From: Dorea phocaeensis
GTDB taxonomy: Bacteria > Bacillota > Clostridia > Lachnospirales > Lachnospiraceae
Assembly (NCBI RefSeq): GCF_900240315.1
Contig: NZ_OEPZ01000001.1
Coordinates: 124,001-188,000 of the forward strand
Length of the DNA stretch: 64,000 nucleotides
Direction: 5' to 3'
Shown: piece after piece, positions 43,975 to 54,005 of the stretch
Layout of the letters: every line of letters begins with the position of its first letter
Numbering within the stretch: the stretch's first letter is position 1
The notes under the pieces: generated by a model
Seen by the model: only the letters and a program-made list of their open reading frames with translations
What the model was told of the DNA's origin: nothing
The model's database searches: none
Program-made: the position numbers and the translations under genes

Positions 43975-45108
43975 ATGTATGAACTGATAAAAAAAGACGG
44001 CCTTGCCAAGCGGGGAAGGCTGCACACGGTACATGGGGTCATTGAGACCCCTGTATTTATGAATGTAGGAACAGCTGCTGCGATCAAAGGAGCTGTATCG
44101 ACAGAGGATCTTCAGGGGATTAAGACACAGGTGGAGTTGTCTAATACCTATCATCTTCATGTTCGTCCGGGAGATGAAGTGATTAAGAAACTGGGCGGAC
44201 TTCATAAATTTATGGTGTGGGATAAGCCAATCCTGACAGATTCCGGCGGTTTCCAGGTGTTTTCTCTTGCGGGACTTAGGAAGATTAAGGAAGAAGGCGT
44301 TTATTTCAACTCTCATATTGACGGCAAGAAAATCTTTATGGGGCCGGAAGAGAGTATGCAGATTCAGTCAAATCTGGGTTCTACGATTGCGATGGCATTT
44401 GATGAATGCCCATCCAGCGTGGCAGATCGGGAGTATATGGAAAATTCTGTTGCCCGTACAACTAGATGGCTGGAACGGTGTAAGAAAGAGATGAATCGGC
44501 TGAACTCGCTGGAAGATACCATTAACCAGCATCAGTTGTTGTTTGGAATCAACCAGGGAGGTGTCTATGAAGACATCCGAGTCCAGCATGCAAAGGATAT
44601 CGCGAAGCTTGATTTGGACGGCTATGCAATCGGAGGTCTTGCAGTTGGAGAAACCCATGAAGAGATGTATCGAATTTTAGATGCAGTGGTGCCGCATCTT
44701 CCGGAAAATAAGCCGACTTATCTGATGGGTGTTGGAACCCCGGCGAATATTTTGGAGGCGGTTGATCGTGGCGTAGACTTTTTCGACTGTGTTTATCCAA
44801 GTCGAAATGGACGCCATGGCCATGTATATACCAATCTGGGAAAATTGAATCTTTTTAATGCCAAATATGAACTGGACATGAGTCCGATTGAGGAAGGATG
44901 TCAATGTCCGGCGTGCCGGCATTACTCCAGAGCGTACATACGCCACCTGTTAAAGGCGAAAGAGATGTTGGGAATGCGTTTGTGCGTACTTCATAATCTT
45001 TATTTTTACAACACGATGATGGAAGAGATTCGTGCGGCGATTGAAGCAGGAAATTATAAGGAATACAAAGAAGCAAAGCTTGCTGGAATGAATGCCGGGA
45101 AAAAGTAA
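43975..45108 (+). CDS. tgt: Queuine tRNA-ribosyltransferase (TGT)
   Basis: 377 residues. Exchanges guanine-34 of GUN-anticodon tRNAs for preQ1 in queuosine synthesis. The catalytic Asp regions (LTDSGGFQVFSL and GVDFFDCVYPSRNGRHG) and the zinc site C-x-C-x2-C...H (CQCPACRHYSRAYIRHLL) are intact. GAGG lies about 10 nt before the ATG. It is followed by yajC, the usual bacterial tgt-yajC pairing, though yajC also has a promoter of its own. Confidence 0.96.
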   Translation: MYELIKKDGLAKRGRLHTVHGVIETPVFMNVGTAAAIKGAVSTEDLQGIKTQVELSNTYHLHVRPGDEVIKKLGGLHKFMVWDKPILTDSGGFQVFSLAGLRKIKEEGVYFNSHIDGKKIFMGPEESMQIQSNLGSTIAMAFDECPSSVADREYMENSVARTTRWLERCKKEMNRLNSLEDTINQHQLLFGINQGGVYEDIRVQHAKDIAKLDLDGYAIGGLAVGETHEEMYRILDAVVPHLPENKPTYLMGVGTPANILEAVDRGVDFFDCVYPSRNGRHGHVYTNLGKLNLFNAKYELDMSPIEEGCQCPACRHYSRAYIRHLLKAKEMLGMRLCVLHNLYFYNTMMEEIRAAIEAGNYKEYKEAKLAGMNAGKK

Positions 45109-45155
45109 TCATAAAATAGAGATCATAAATATTTTATTAAATAGAAGGAAAGCAC

Positions 45156-45184
45156 TTGATGAATAGTATAGAATTGTGTATGAT
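45156..45184 (+). promoter_or_regulatory. Promoter for yajC
   Basis: TTGATG (45156-45161), 17 bp, TATGAT (45179-45184). It is flanked by the inverted repeat AAGCACT (45150-45156) / AGTGCTT (45191-45197). Confidence 0.5.
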
Positions 45185-45223
45185 AGCAATAGTGCTTATA
45201 GAGAATTAGGAGGAATTAAGATT

Positions 45224-45529
45224 ATGTACACACTTGCAGCACAGGCAGGCGGTGCCAACTGGGCATTACTGATCGTAGTATACGTATTGATTTTCGGAGG
45301 TTTCTGGTTTATCTTTATCAGACCACAGAAAAAAGAGCAGAAGAGAGTTCAGACAATGATCGCCTCTATGGAAGTTGGCGACAGCATATTGACAACGAGC
45401 GGATTCTACGGGGTTGTTATCGATATTAACGATTCTGATGTAATTGTAGAATTCGGAAGCAATAGAAACTGTCGTATTCCAATGCAGAAAGCAGCAATTG
45501 CACAGGTAGAAAAGGCATCTGCTGAATAA
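45224..45529 (+). CDS. yajC: Preprotein translocase subunit YajC
   Basis: 101 residues. One N-terminal TM helix (WALLIVVYVLIFGGFWFIFI) is followed by the family signature RPQKKEQKR and a small cytosolic beta domain (GDSILTTSGFYGVVIDI). YajC is an accessory protein of the Sec translocon, usually with SecDF; secDF is not adjacent. Start: ATG at 45224 with AGGAGG 9 nt upstream; a longer frame reaches 45176 but covers the promoter. A terminator follows. Confidence 0.93.
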   Translation: MYTLAAQAGGANWALLIVVYVLIFGGFWFIFIRPQKKEQKRVQTMIASMEVGDSILTTSGFYGVVIDINDSDVIVEFGSNRNCRIPMQKAAIAQVEKASAE

Positions 45530-45560
45530 AAATGAAGATGGAATGCATTTTATGCAGACA

Positions 45561-45594
45561 AAAAAGAGAATCCAGATTGAAGGGTTCTCTTTTT
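45561..45594 (+). terminator. Terminator after yajC
   Basis: AAAAAGAGAAtCC pairs with GGgTTCTCTTTTT around a short loop. The symmetric A and T tracts make it usable from either strand. Confidence 0.85.
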
Positions 45595-45616
45595 GAGATT
45601 TAAGAGGAGGGTAAGT

Positions 45617-47881
45617 ATGTTAGAAGAGAGAATCGCAGAATTGGTGAAAAACAGGTATCAGAAACGTGTAGAAGAAGCGTCTGACAAAGAATTGTATGAG
45701 GTGCTGCTTTGCTACACCAAGGAAGAACTTTCCAGACTTCCACGGATCGAAGGAGAGAAAAAGCTGTATTATATTTCGGCAGAGTTTTTGATTGGAAAGC
45801 TCTTATCAAATAATTTGATTAATCTGGGGATTTATGAGGAAGCAGAAGCGTTTTTAAAATCCTGCGGGCGTTCTCTTTGCGCGATTGAGGAAGCAGAACC
45901 GGAACCGTCGCTTGGAAATGGAGGACTTGGAAGACTGGCGGCTTGTTTTCTAGATTCCATCGCAACATTGGGGCTTTGCGGAGATGGAATCGGACTCAAT
46001 TATCACATGGGTCTTTTTAAGCAGGTGTTTGAAGACCATAAGCAGCAAGAGTATCCGAATCCGTGGATGGAAGAAGAAAGCTGGCTGTTAGATACAGGCG
46101 TTTCCTTCCAGGTGCCGTTTCGAGACTTCACTCTGACTTCTAGAATGTACGATTTGGATGTATCCGGCTATAACAATGGAAGAAACCGCCTGCACCTCTT
46201 TGATGTGGAGAGCGTGGACGAAAGTATCATCGAAGACGGAATTACTTTTGATAAGACGCAGGTGGCAAAGAATCTGACCTTATTCCTCTATCCTGACGAC
46301 AGTGATAAGGCGGGAAATCTCCTTCGGATTTATCAACAGTATTTTATGGTAAGCAGCGCAGCACAGTTGATCTTAAAGGAATGTAAAGACCGGGGAGTAA
46401 GCCTTAGAAAGCTGCATGAGCATGTGGCAATCCAGATCAATGACACCCATCCATCCATGGTGATTCCGGAATTGATTCGACTTTTGGTTCAGGAACAGAT
46501 TGATTTTAATGAGGCGGTAGAAATTGTGCAGAAGACCTGCGCTTATACGAACCATACGATTTTGGCAGAAGCATTAGAAAAATGGCCTCTTTCCTATCTG
46601 GAACAGGTGGCGCCGCAGATTGTACCAATTATCAAAGAGCTGGATCTTCGCATGAAAGGAAGATATCAGGATCCGAAGGTGGCAATTATTGATGATCAAA
46701 ATCGGGTTCATATGGCACATATGGATATTCATTACGGTTACAGTGTCAATGGGGTGGCAGCTCTTCATACAGACATTCTGAAACATTCGGAATTAAAGCC
46801 ATTCTATGATATTTATCCGGAGAAATTCAATAACAAGACCAACGGAATTACATTCCGCAGATGGCTTCTGCACTGTAATCGGGAATTGACGGCATGGATT
46901 GAGAAACGAATTGGAAGCGGTTTTAAAGAGAACGCAGAAGAACTGGAAGGATTGATGGCGTTCGCGGGGGATGAAGCGGCGCTTCAAAGTCTGTTGGAGG
47001 TGAAACAACAAAAGAAGCAGGAATTGGCAGATTACCTTGAAAAGACACAAGACCTGATCCTGGATCCGAAGTCCATTTACGACATCCAGATTAAACGTCT
47101 CCACGAGTACAAACGCCAGCAGATGAATGCACTGTACGTCATTTATAAATACCTAAAGATCAAAGGAGGCGAGAAACCAAAGACTCCGATCACCATGATT
47201 TTTGGCGCGAAGGCAGCTCCGGCATATTTGATCGCCAAAGATATTATCCATTTGATCCTGTGTCTGCAGGAATTGATCTCTAATGATCCGGAGGTGTCTC
47301 CATATCTGAAAGTCGTAATGGTGGAAAATTATAATGTGACGATGGCAGAGCATCTGATTCCGGCCTGCGATATATCTGAGCAGATTTCCCTGGCGTCCAA
47401 GGAGGCGTCCGGCACCGGAAACATGAAGTTTATGCTGAATGGAGCAGTTACCCTGGGAACAGAGGACGGAGCAAATGTAGAAATCCACGAACTGGTAGGC
47501 GATGATAACATCTATATTTTCGGCGCTTCCAGTGAACGAGTAATGGCGCATTATGAAAACCACGATTACCGCGCGGCAGATTACTATATTGAAGACGAAG
47601 AGATACGGACTCTTTTGAATTTTATCATCAGTCCGGAAATGATGAAGATCGGAGATTCTTATCATCTGCTTCGGATTCACGCAGAGCTGATTCAGAAAGA
47701 CTGGTTTATGACACTTTTAGATGTAAAAGAATATATTCAGGTGAAAGAGAAGGCTTACGAAGACTATGAAGAGCGCTTGCGTTGGAGTAAAAAGATGCTG
47801 GTGAACATTGCGAAAGCAGGATATTTCTCTTCGGACAGAACGATAGCACAGTACAATCAGGATATCTGGAAACTTCGATAA
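45617..47881 (+). CDS. glgP: Glycogen/alpha-glucan phosphorylase
   Basis: 754 residues (GT35). Releases glucose-1-phosphate from glycogen or maltodextrins with PLP. The N-terminal family block ([19 protein letters not shown]), the [17 protein letters not shown] segment, the [16 protein letters not shown] stretch and the PLP-lysine region [17 protein letters not shown] are all present. Start: ATG at 45617 with GAGGAGG 6 nt upstream; the frame could begin at 45593 but that is in the terminator. It is somewhat shorter than E. coli GlgP (about 815) at the N-terminus, as in other Clostridia. No glycogen synthesis genes are adjacent. With a terminator only 23 nt upstream and no clear promoter between, its expression route is uncertain. 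Confidence 0.95.
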   Translation: MLEERIAELVKNRYQKRVEEASDKELYEVLLCYTKEELSRLPRIEGEKKLYYISAEFLIGKLLSNNLINLGIYEEAEAFLKSCGRSLCAIEEAEPEPSLGNGGLGRLAACFLDSIATLGLCGDGIGLNYHMGLFKQVFEDHKQQEYPNPWMEEESWLLDTGVSFQVPFRDFTLTSRMYDLDVSGYNNGRNRLHLFDVESVDESIIEDGITFDKTQVAKNLTLFLYPDDSDKAGNLLRIYQQYFMVSSAAQLILKECKDRGVSLRKLHEHVAIQINDTHPSMVIPELIRLLVQEQIDFNEAVEIVQKTCAYTNHTILAEALEKWPLSYLEQVAPQIVPIIKELDLRMKGRYQDPKVAIIDDQNRVHMAHMDIHYGYSVNGVAALHTDILKHSELKPFYDIYPEKFNNKTNGITFRRWLLHCNRELTAWIEKRIGSGFKENAEELEGLMAFAGDEAALQSLLEVKQQKKQELADYLEKTQDLILDPKSIYDIQIKRLHEYKRQQMNALYVIYKYLKIKGGEKPKTPITMIFGAKAAPAYLIAKDIIHLILCLQELISNDPEVSPYLKVVMVENYNVTMAEHLIPACDISEQISLASKEASGTGNMKFMLNGAVTLGTEDGANVEIHELVGDDNIYIFGASSERVMAHYENHDYRAADYYIEDEEIRTLLNFIISPEMMKIGDSYHLLRIHAELIQKDWFMTLLDVKEYIQVKEKAYEDYEERLRWSKKMLVNIAKAGYFSSDRTIAQYNQDIWKLR

Positions 47882-47923
47882 AAAATTATCAAGATTGTAC
47901 AAAATTGCATACATGGCATAAAA

Positions 47924-47938
47924 TGATAACTATTATCA
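47924..47938. promoter_or_regulatory. Fur-box-like palindrome upstream of pflB
   Basis: TGATAAC-T-ATTATCA (47924-47938) has the 7-1-7 layout of a Fur box (TGATAATnATTATCA), with one mismatch, and sits 9 bp upstream of the pflB -35. The larger palindrome ATGATAA-CTA-TTATCAT spans 47923-47939. Confidence 0.5.
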
Positions 47939-47947
47939 TAATTAAGC

Positions 47948-47976
47948 TTGCAAATATCAATATCTAATGGTATACT
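47948..47976 (+). promoter_or_regulatory. Promoter for pflB
   Basis: TTGCAA (47948-47953), 17 bp, TATACT (47971-47976) with TGG in front (extended -10). The leader to the pflB ATG is about 40 nt. Confidence 0.65.
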
Positions 47977-48021
47977 GACCACGTAAACACAAGATAGAGT
48001 GAAAGTGAAAGGGGAAAGATC

Positions 48022-50274
48022 ATGGCACAGTTTGAACAGTGGAATGGTTTTAAAGGAAAAGACTGGAAGAATTCTGTAGATGTCAGAAGCTTTATTCAGG
48101 ACAACTACACCGTATATGAAGGCGATGAGGCGTTTTTGGCAGAGCCTACAGAGGCAACTCATAAATTATGGGGCAAGCTTCAGGAATTACAGAAAGAAGA
48201 AAGAGCTAAAGGCGGCGTCCTTGACATGGAGACAGAAGTTGTTTCCGGACTGACTGCATATGGCCCAGGATATATTAGCGAAGAGCTGAAAGACATGGAG
48301 AAAGTAGTCGGACTTCAGACCGATAAGCCATTAAAGAGAGCATTTATGCCATATGGTGGTATTAACATGGCAGAGCAGGCTTGTACTACTTACGGATATC
48401 AGCCAAGTGAAAAATTGCATGAAATTTTTACAAAATATCATAAGACACACAACCAGGGAGTGTTCGACATCTACACACCAGAGATGAAGAAAGCCCGCCA
48501 CAATAAGATTATTACAGGACTTCCGGATACTTACGGAAGAGGACGTATTGTCGGCGATTACCGTCGTGTGGCTCTGTACGGAATTGACTTCCTGATTGAG
48601 AAGAAACAGTATGACTTTGAGCGTTATGCAAGACACGGCATGAAGGGAACAGACTTCCGTCTTCGTGAAGAGATTGCAGATCAGATCAGAGCATTAAAAG
48701 AGATGAAGGAAATGGCAGCTGTTTACGGATTCGATATTTCCGAGCCGGCTAAGGATGCCCGCGAAGCAGTACAGTGGCTGTACTTCGGATATCTGGCAGC
48801 GATCAAGACACAGAATGGTGCAGCTATGAGTGTGGGACGTATCTCTACATTCCTTGATGTTTATATCGAAAGAGATCTTGAGAACGGAACACTTACAGAG
48901 GCTGAGGCACAGGAATTAATCGACCATTTGGTAATGAAGTTCCGTATGGTGAAGTTCGCACGAGTTCCTTCTTACAATGAACTGTTCTCCGGAGACCCGG
49001 TATGGGCAACACTGGAAGTGGCAGGTCTTGGACAGGATGGACGTTCTATGGTAACAAAGAACGACTACCGTTTCTTGCATACATTGGAGAACATGGGACC
49101 ATCACCGGAACCAAACCTTACAGTACTGTATTCTTCCAGACTGCCGGAGAACTTTAAGAAGTACGCAGCATACATTTCCGTACAGACCAGTTCTATTCAG
49201 TACGAAAATGATGATGTTATGCGTCCGGTATGGGGAGATGACTATTCTATCTGCTGCTGCGTATCTGCAACACAGACAGGAAAAGAGATCCAGTTCTTCG
49301 GAGCACGTGCAAACCTTGCAAAATGTCTGTTGTACGCAATCAACGGCGGTGTGGATGAGAAGAGCAAAGCGCAGGTAGGACCTGCTTACAGACCAATTAC
49401 TTCTGAATATCTTGATTTTGATGAAGTAATGGAACGTTACGATGATATGATGGAATGGCTGTCTAAGCTTTATGTAGATACCCTGAACATGATTCATTAT
49501 ATGCATGACAAATATTACTATGAAGCTGCTGAGATGGCGCTTATTGATACCGATGTAAGACGTACCTTTGCAACAGGTATTGCAGGATTCTCTCATGTAA
49601 TTGACTCCTTAAGCGCAATCAAGTATGCAAAAGTAAAACCAATCCGTGATGAAAACGGACTGGCAGTTGACTTCGAGATCGAGGGAGACTTCCCAAGATA
49701 CGGAAACGACGATGATCGTGCAGACGACATTGCAATCTGGCTGTTAAAGACATTTATGCACAAGTTAAACAAGTGCCACACATACAGAAATTCCGAGCCA
49801 ACTACTTCTATTCTTACGATTACATCCAACGTTGTATATGGTAAGGCAACAGGATCTCTGCCGGATGGAAGAAAAGCAGGCGAACCGCTGGCACCAGGTG
49901 CAAACCCATCTTACGGAGCAGAGAAGAATGGACTGTTAGCTTCCTTAAACTCTGTAGCGAAGCTTCCATACGAACTGGCTCTTGATGGAATCTCTAATAC
50001 ACAGACCATCAGCCCAGACACCATCGGACACGATGATGAAGAGCGTAAGAATAACCTGGTACAGGTAATGGATGGATACTTTGATCAGGGGGCTCACCAC
50101 CTGAACGTAAACGTATTCGGAACAGATAAGCTGATCGATGCAATGGAGCATCCGGAAAAACCGGAATATGCAAACTTTACGATCCGTGTATCCGGATACG
50201 CAGTGAAGTTTATCGACTTAACACGTGAGCAGCAGCTTGACGTAATCGCAAGAACCTGCCACGACAGAATGTAA
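48022..50274 (+). CDS. pflB: Pyruvate formate-lyase
   Basis: 750 residues. Glycyl-radical enzyme turning pyruvate and CoA into acetyl-CoA and formate in anaerobic fermentation. The active-site cysteines lie in [14 protein letters not shown]: three Cys in a row where most family members have two. The glycyl radical site is RVSGYAV near the C-terminus (Gly about 725). [19 protein letters not shown] is the usual next segment. GAAAGGGG lies about 6 nt before the ATG. Its activase follows 35 nt later. Confidence 0.97.
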   Translation: MAQFEQWNGFKGKDWKNSVDVRSFIQDNYTVYEGDEAFLAEPTEATHKLWGKLQELQKEERAKGGVLDMETEVVSGLTAYGPGYISEELKDMEKVVGLQTDKPLKRAFMPYGGINMAEQACTTYGYQPSEKLHEIFTKYHKTHNQGVFDIYTPEMKKARHNKIITGLPDTYGRGRIVGDYRRVALYGIDFLIEKKQYDFERYARHGMKGTDFRLREEIADQIRALKEMKEMAAVYGFDISEPAKDAREAVQWLYFGYLAAIKTQNGAAMSVGRISTFLDVYIERDLENGTLTEAEAQELIDHLVMKFRMVKFARVPSYNELFSGDPVWATLEVAGLGQDGRSMVTKNDYRFLHTLENMGPSPEPNLTVLYSSRLPENFKKYAAYISVQTSSIQYENDDVMRPVWGDDYSICCCVSATQTGKEIQFFGARANLAKCLLYAINGGVDEKSKAQVGPAYRPITSEYLDFDEVMERYDDMMEWLSKLYVDTLNMIHYMHDKYYYEAAEMALIDTDVRRTFATGIAGFSHVIDSLSAIKYAKVKPIRDENGLAVDFEIEGDFPRYGNDDDRADDIAIWLLKTFMHKLNKCHTYRNSEPTTSILTITSNVVYGKATGSLPDGRKAGEPLAPGANPSYGAEKNGLLASLNSVAKLPYELALDGISNTQTISPDTIGHDDEERKNNLVQVMDGYFDQGAHHLNVNVFGTDKLIDAMEHPEKPEYANFTIRVSGYAVKFIDLTREQQLDVIARTCHDRM

Positions 50275-50309
50275 TTATAGATTTTTCATACACCTGGAAA
50301 GGAGCTGCT

Positions 50310-51044
50310 ATGGTACAGGGATACGTACATTCCCTGGAAAGTTTCGGCTCAGTAGATGGACCGGGCGTCCGGTATGTGATTTTCCTGGCAGGATGCGCAA
50401 TGCGCTGTCAGTTCTGTCACAATCCGGACACCTGGAATATGCAGACAGGAACCCCGTATACAGCGGATGAGCTTCTTGAAAAAGCAATGCGGTACCGCTC
50501 TTACTGGGGAGAGAACGGTGGAATTACCGTCAGCGGCGGAGAGCCGCTTCTGCAGATTGATTTCCTGATTGAGTTGTTTCGCAAGGCAAAAGAACAGGGA
50601 ATCCATACGACGCTGGATACCAGCGGGAATCCATTTACAAGGGAAGAACCTTTCTTTGGAAAATTTCAGGAATTAATGCAGTATACCGATCTGTTCCTTT
50701 TGGATATCAAGCAGATTGATGACGAGCAGCACAAGATTCTGACGGGCTGCACTAACCAGAACATTCTGGATTTGGCCGGATATCTGTCGGATGAGAAGAA
50801 GCCGGTATGGATTCGTCATGTGCTGGTTCCACAGAGAAGCGATAATGATGAATATCTGGACAGACTTCGGGCGTTTTTAGATACACTTCAGAACGTAGAG
50901 CGGGTAGAAGTACTTCCGTATCATACATTGGGCGTGTATAAGTGGAAAGAATTAGGACTTTCCTATCCGTTGGAAGGGATTGACCCACCGACGAAAGAAC
51001 GGATTGAAAATGCGAAAGAAAAATTAAGGACACGGACGGTTTAG
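50310..51044 (+). CDS. pflA: Pyruvate formate-lyase activating enzyme
   Basis: 244 residues. Radical-SAM enzyme that installs the glycyl radical on PflB. The [4Fe-4S] site is C29-x3-C33-x2-C36 in AGCAMRCQFCHNPDTW, and GGEPLLQ is the SAM-binding element. It lies directly behind pflB, the standard pair. The stop codon is inside the loop of the terminator hairpin that follows. Confidence 0.97.
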   Translation: MVQGYVHSLESFGSVDGPGVRYVIFLAGCAMRCQFCHNPDTWNMQTGTPYTADELLEKAMRYRSYWGENGGITVSGGEPLLQIDFLIELFRKAKEQGIHTTLDTSGNPFTREEPFFGKFQELMQYTDLFLLDIKQIDDEQHKILTGCTNQNILDLAGYLSDEKKPVWIRHVLVPQRSDNDEYLDRLRAFLDTLQNVERVEVLPYHTLGVYKWKELGLSYPLEGIDPPTKERIENAKEKLRTRTV

Positions 51045-51066
51045 TTCCGTGTCCTTAATTTTTTAT
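51022..51066 (+). terminator. Terminator of the pfl operon
   Basis: AATTAAGGACACGGA (51022-51036) pairs perfectly with TCCGTGTCCTTAATT (51046-51060), followed by T-rich sequence. The loop contains the pflA stop codon. Confidence 0.9.
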
Positions 51067-51126
51067 CAATTCTATGTGCAATTCGAAAAGAATTTTAGGA
51101 GATTCACAAATTAACTTATTAAAGTA

Positions 51127-51155
51127 TTGAAATATTCGGGAAAATACGCTATGAT
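51127..51155 (+). promoter_or_regulatory. Promoter for the leuB-ilvD-ilvB-serC-serA operon
   Basis: TTGAAA (51127-51132), 17 bp, TATGAT (51150-51155). The predicted leader is only about 30 nt, with no room for a T-box or leader-peptide attenuator. Confidence 0.6.
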
Positions 51156-51191
51156 TAATGCTATAGATTTTTGTCAGGAAGGAAGATGAGT

Positions 51192-52277
51192 ATGAATCTT
51201 AAAATAGGAATTATCCGAGGGGATGGAATCGGTCCTGAAGTTGTGACAGAAGCGGTAAAAGTCCTGGATAAAGCTGCAGAAATATACGGTCATACCTGTG
51301 ATTATACAGAACTTTTAATGGGTGGTGCATCCATTGATGTACATGGAGTGCCGCTGACGGATGAGACAATTGCACAGGCAAAGGAATGCGATGCGGTGCT
51401 GATGGGTTCCATCGGCGGAGACGCCAAGACATCCCCGTGGTATCAGTTGGAGCCGTCTAAGCGGCCGGAAGCAGGACTTCTTAAGATTCGCAAAGAGCTG
51501 AATCTGTTTGCAAATTTAAGACCGGCGATCCTTTACGATGAATTAAAGGGAGCCTGTCCGTTGAAAGAGGAGATTACAGAAGGCGGATTTGATCTGCTGA
51601 TTATGCGGGAGCTGACCGGAGGACTCTACTTTGGTGAGCGAAAGACCGTGGAAGAAGACGGTGTGATGACAGCGTATGATTCGCTGACCTATAATGAAAA
51701 TGAGATCAGACGGATTGCAAAGCGTGCGTTTGATGTGGCGATGAAGAGAAGAAAACAAGTGATCAGTGTTGATAAGGCAAATGTGCTGGATTCTTCGAGG
51801 CTTTGGCGAAAAGTGGTAGAAGAAGTGGCAAAAGACTATCCGGAAGTGACACTGACGCATATGTTAGTAGATAACTGTGCGATGCAGCTTGTAAAGGATC
51901 CAAAGCAATTCGATGTCGTACTTACGGAGAATATGTTCGGAGACATCTTATCCGATGAGGCGAGCATGGTAACAGGATCCATAGGAATGCTGGCAAGCGC
52001 CAGCTTAAATGAGACAAAGTTTGGTCTTTATGAACCTAGCGGAGGCTCGGCACCGGATATTGCAGGAAAGGGCATTGCAAACCCGATTGCAACCATTCTT
52101 TCTGCGGCTATGATGCTTCGATACAGCTTCGATCTGGATCAGGAGGCGGATGCAATTGAATGGGCAGTGGAGCAGGTGTTAAAAGAAGGTTACCGCACCA
52201 TTGATATTATGTCAGAAGGAAAGACGCAGATCGGAACGAAAGAAATGGGAGATCGGATTGCAGATCTGATTCGATAG
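51192..52277 (+). CDS. leuB: 3-Isopropylmalate dehydrogenase
   Basis: 361 residues. Oxidises and decarboxylates 3-isopropylmalate in leucine synthesis with NAD+. GDGIGPEVV at the start, GGVYFGER-like [11 protein letters not shown], the catalytic Lys-Asp region [16 protein letters not shown] and the nucleotide site [14 protein letters not shown] are present. Start: ATG at 51192 with AGGAAGG 9 nt upstream; the in-frame ATG at 51186 is only 3 nt from that site. leuA, leuC and leuD are not in the window. ilvD follows 18 nt later. Confidence 0.95.
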   Translation: MNLKIGIIRGDGIGPEVVTEAVKVLDKAAEIYGHTCDYTELLMGGASIDVHGVPLTDETIAQAKECDAVLMGSIGGDAKTSPWYQLEPSKRPEAGLLKIRKELNLFANLRPAILYDELKGACPLKEEITEGGFDLLIMRELTGGLYFGERKTVEEDGVMTAYDSLTYNENEIRRIAKRAFDVAMKRRKQVISVDKANVLDSSRLWRKVVEEVAKDYPEVTLTHMLVDNCAMQLVKDPKQFDVVLTENMFGDILSDEASMVTGSIGMLASASLNETKFGLYEPSGGSAPDIAGKGIANPIATILSAAMMLRYSFDLDQEADAIEWAVEQVLKEGYRTIDIMSEGKTQIGTKEMGDRIADLIR

Positions 52278-52295
52278 ATACAAGGAGGAAGAAAG

Positions 52296-53972
52296 ATGCG
52301 AAGTGATACAGTAACAAAGGGAAAACAGCAGGCACCACATCGATCTTTGATGAACGCACTGGGGATGACCAAGGAAGAGATGGAGCGTCCGTTGGTTGGA
52401 ATCGTAAGTTCTTATAACGAGATTGTTCCAGGGCATATGAACTTGGATAAAATAGTAAATGCGGTAAAACAGGGAGTCGCGATGGCAGGAGGAACTCCGA
52501 TCGTATTTCCGGCAATTGCCGTGTGCGATGGAATCGCTATGGGACATATCGGCATGAAGTATTCACTGGTTACCAGAGATTTGATCGCTGATTCTACAGA
52601 AGCGATGGCGCTGGCACATCAGTTTGATGCTTTGGTTATGGTTCCTAATTGTGACAAGAATGTGCCGGGTCTTTTGATGGCGGCGGCTAGAATCAACATT
52701 CCTACTATCTTCGTCAGCGGTGGACCGATGCTTGCAGGCCGTGTGGGAGGAGCGAAAAGAAGCTTATCCAGTATTTTTGAAGCTGTGGGTGCCAATGCAG
52801 CAGGAACCTTATCCGATGAAGGACTTTTGGAATTTGAAAATAAAGTCTGCCCGACCTGTGGCTCCTGTTCCGGCATGTATACAGCAAACAGTATGAACTG
52901 CCTGACAGAGGTTCTGGGAATGGGACTTCGTGGAAATGGAACGATTCCGGCCGTTTATTCAGAGCGTATCCGCCTTGCAAAACATGCGGGTATGAAGGTA
53001 ATGGAGCTGTGGGAGAAGAATATCTGTCCGCGGGATATTATGACAGAAAAAGCAGTTTTAAATGCTTTGACCGTTGATATGGCATTGGGATGCTCTACAA
53101 ACAGTATGCTGCATCTTCCGGCTATTGCGCACGAGATCGGAATGGATTTTGAGATTGATTTTGCAAATGGAATCAGCGAGCGTACACCGAATCTTTGCCA
53201 TCTTGCACCGGCAGGACCGACACATATGGAAGATTTAAACGAGGCTGGCGGCGTCTATGCGGTAATGAATGAGTTAAATAAACTTGGACTTCTGCATACA
53301 GATTGTATGACGGTGACTGGAAAAACAGTGGGCGAAAACATCAAAGATGCAGTCAACCTGAATCCGGAAGTGATCAGACCTGTGGAAAATCCATACTCTA
53401 AGACAGGAGGACTTGCCGTATTAAAAGGAAATCTGGCACCGGATGGAAGCGTGGTAAAACGTTCCGCAGTCGTTCCGGAAATGCAGGTTCACGAAGGACC
53501 GGCACGAGTCTTTGATTGTGAAGAAGATGCAATTGAAGCAATCAAGGGTGGCAAAATTGTAGCAGGAGACGTGGTGGTTATCCGATACGAAGGGCCAAAA
53601 GGAGGTCCTGGAATGCGTGAAATGCTGAATCCGACCTCGGCGATTGCAGGAATGGGACTGGGATCCAGTGTGGCGTTGATTACAGACGGACGTTTCAGCG
53701 GAGCCTCCAGAGGAGCTTCTATCGGTCATGTATCGCCGGAAGCAGCGGTTGGCGGTCCGATTGCATTAGTAGAAGAAGGAGACATTATCCGGATTAATAT
53801 CCCGGAATACCGTTTGGAACTGGATGTGTCCGAGGAAGAATTAGCGAGAAGAAAAGAACAGTGGAAGCCGAGAAGTCCAAAGGTAAAAACGGGATATCTT
53901 GCACGATATGCAGCTTTGGTAACCTCAGGAAACAGAGGGGCAATTCTTGAAGTACCAGGAACGGGGAAATAA
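52296..53972 (+). CDS. ilvD: Dihydroxy-acid dehydratase
   Basis: 558 residues. Iron-sulfur enzyme converting dihydroxy-isovalerate and -methylvalerate to the 2-keto acids for valine and isoleucine. The cluster cysteines lie in [28 protein letters not shown] and upstream; the C-terminal active-site region [11 protein letters not shown] is intact. AAGGAGG lies 7 nt before the ATG. It lies between leuB and ilvB in one operon. Confidence 0.97.
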   Translation: MRSDTVTKGKQQAPHRSLMNALGMTKEEMERPLVGIVSSYNEIVPGHMNLDKIVNAVKQGVAMAGGTPIVFPAIAVCDGIAMGHIGMKYSLVTRDLIADSTEAMALAHQFDALVMVPNCDKNVPGLLMAAARINIPTIFVSGGPMLAGRVGGAKRSLSSIFEAVGANAAGTLSDEGLLEFENKVCPTCGSCSGMYTANSMNCLTEVLGMGLRGNGTIPAVYSERIRLAKHAGMKVMELWEKNICPRDIMTEKAVLNALTVDMALGCSTNSMLHLPAIAHEIGMDFEIDFANGISERTPNLCHLAPAGPTHMEDLNEAGGVYAVMNELNKLGLLHTDCMTVTGKTVGENIKDAVNLNPEVIRPVENPYSKTGGLAVLKGNLAPDGSVVKRSAVVPEMQVHEGPARVFDCEEDAIEAIKGGKIVAGDVVVIRYEGPKGGPGMREMLNPTSAIAGMGLGSSVALITDGRFSGASRGASIGHVSPEAAVGGPIALVEEGDIIRINIPEYRLELDVSEEELARRKEQWKPRSPKVKTGYLARYAALVTSGNRGAILEVPGTGK

Positions 53973-54005
53973 ATAGATACATACGATGAGAAAGGAGAGA
54001 GAGGG

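Noticed and set aside
51061-51170. Possible T-box or leader-peptide attenuator ahead of the branched-chain operon
   Set aside because: The leader after the predicted start is only about 30 nt and has no T-box sequence or run of Leu/Val/Ile codons.
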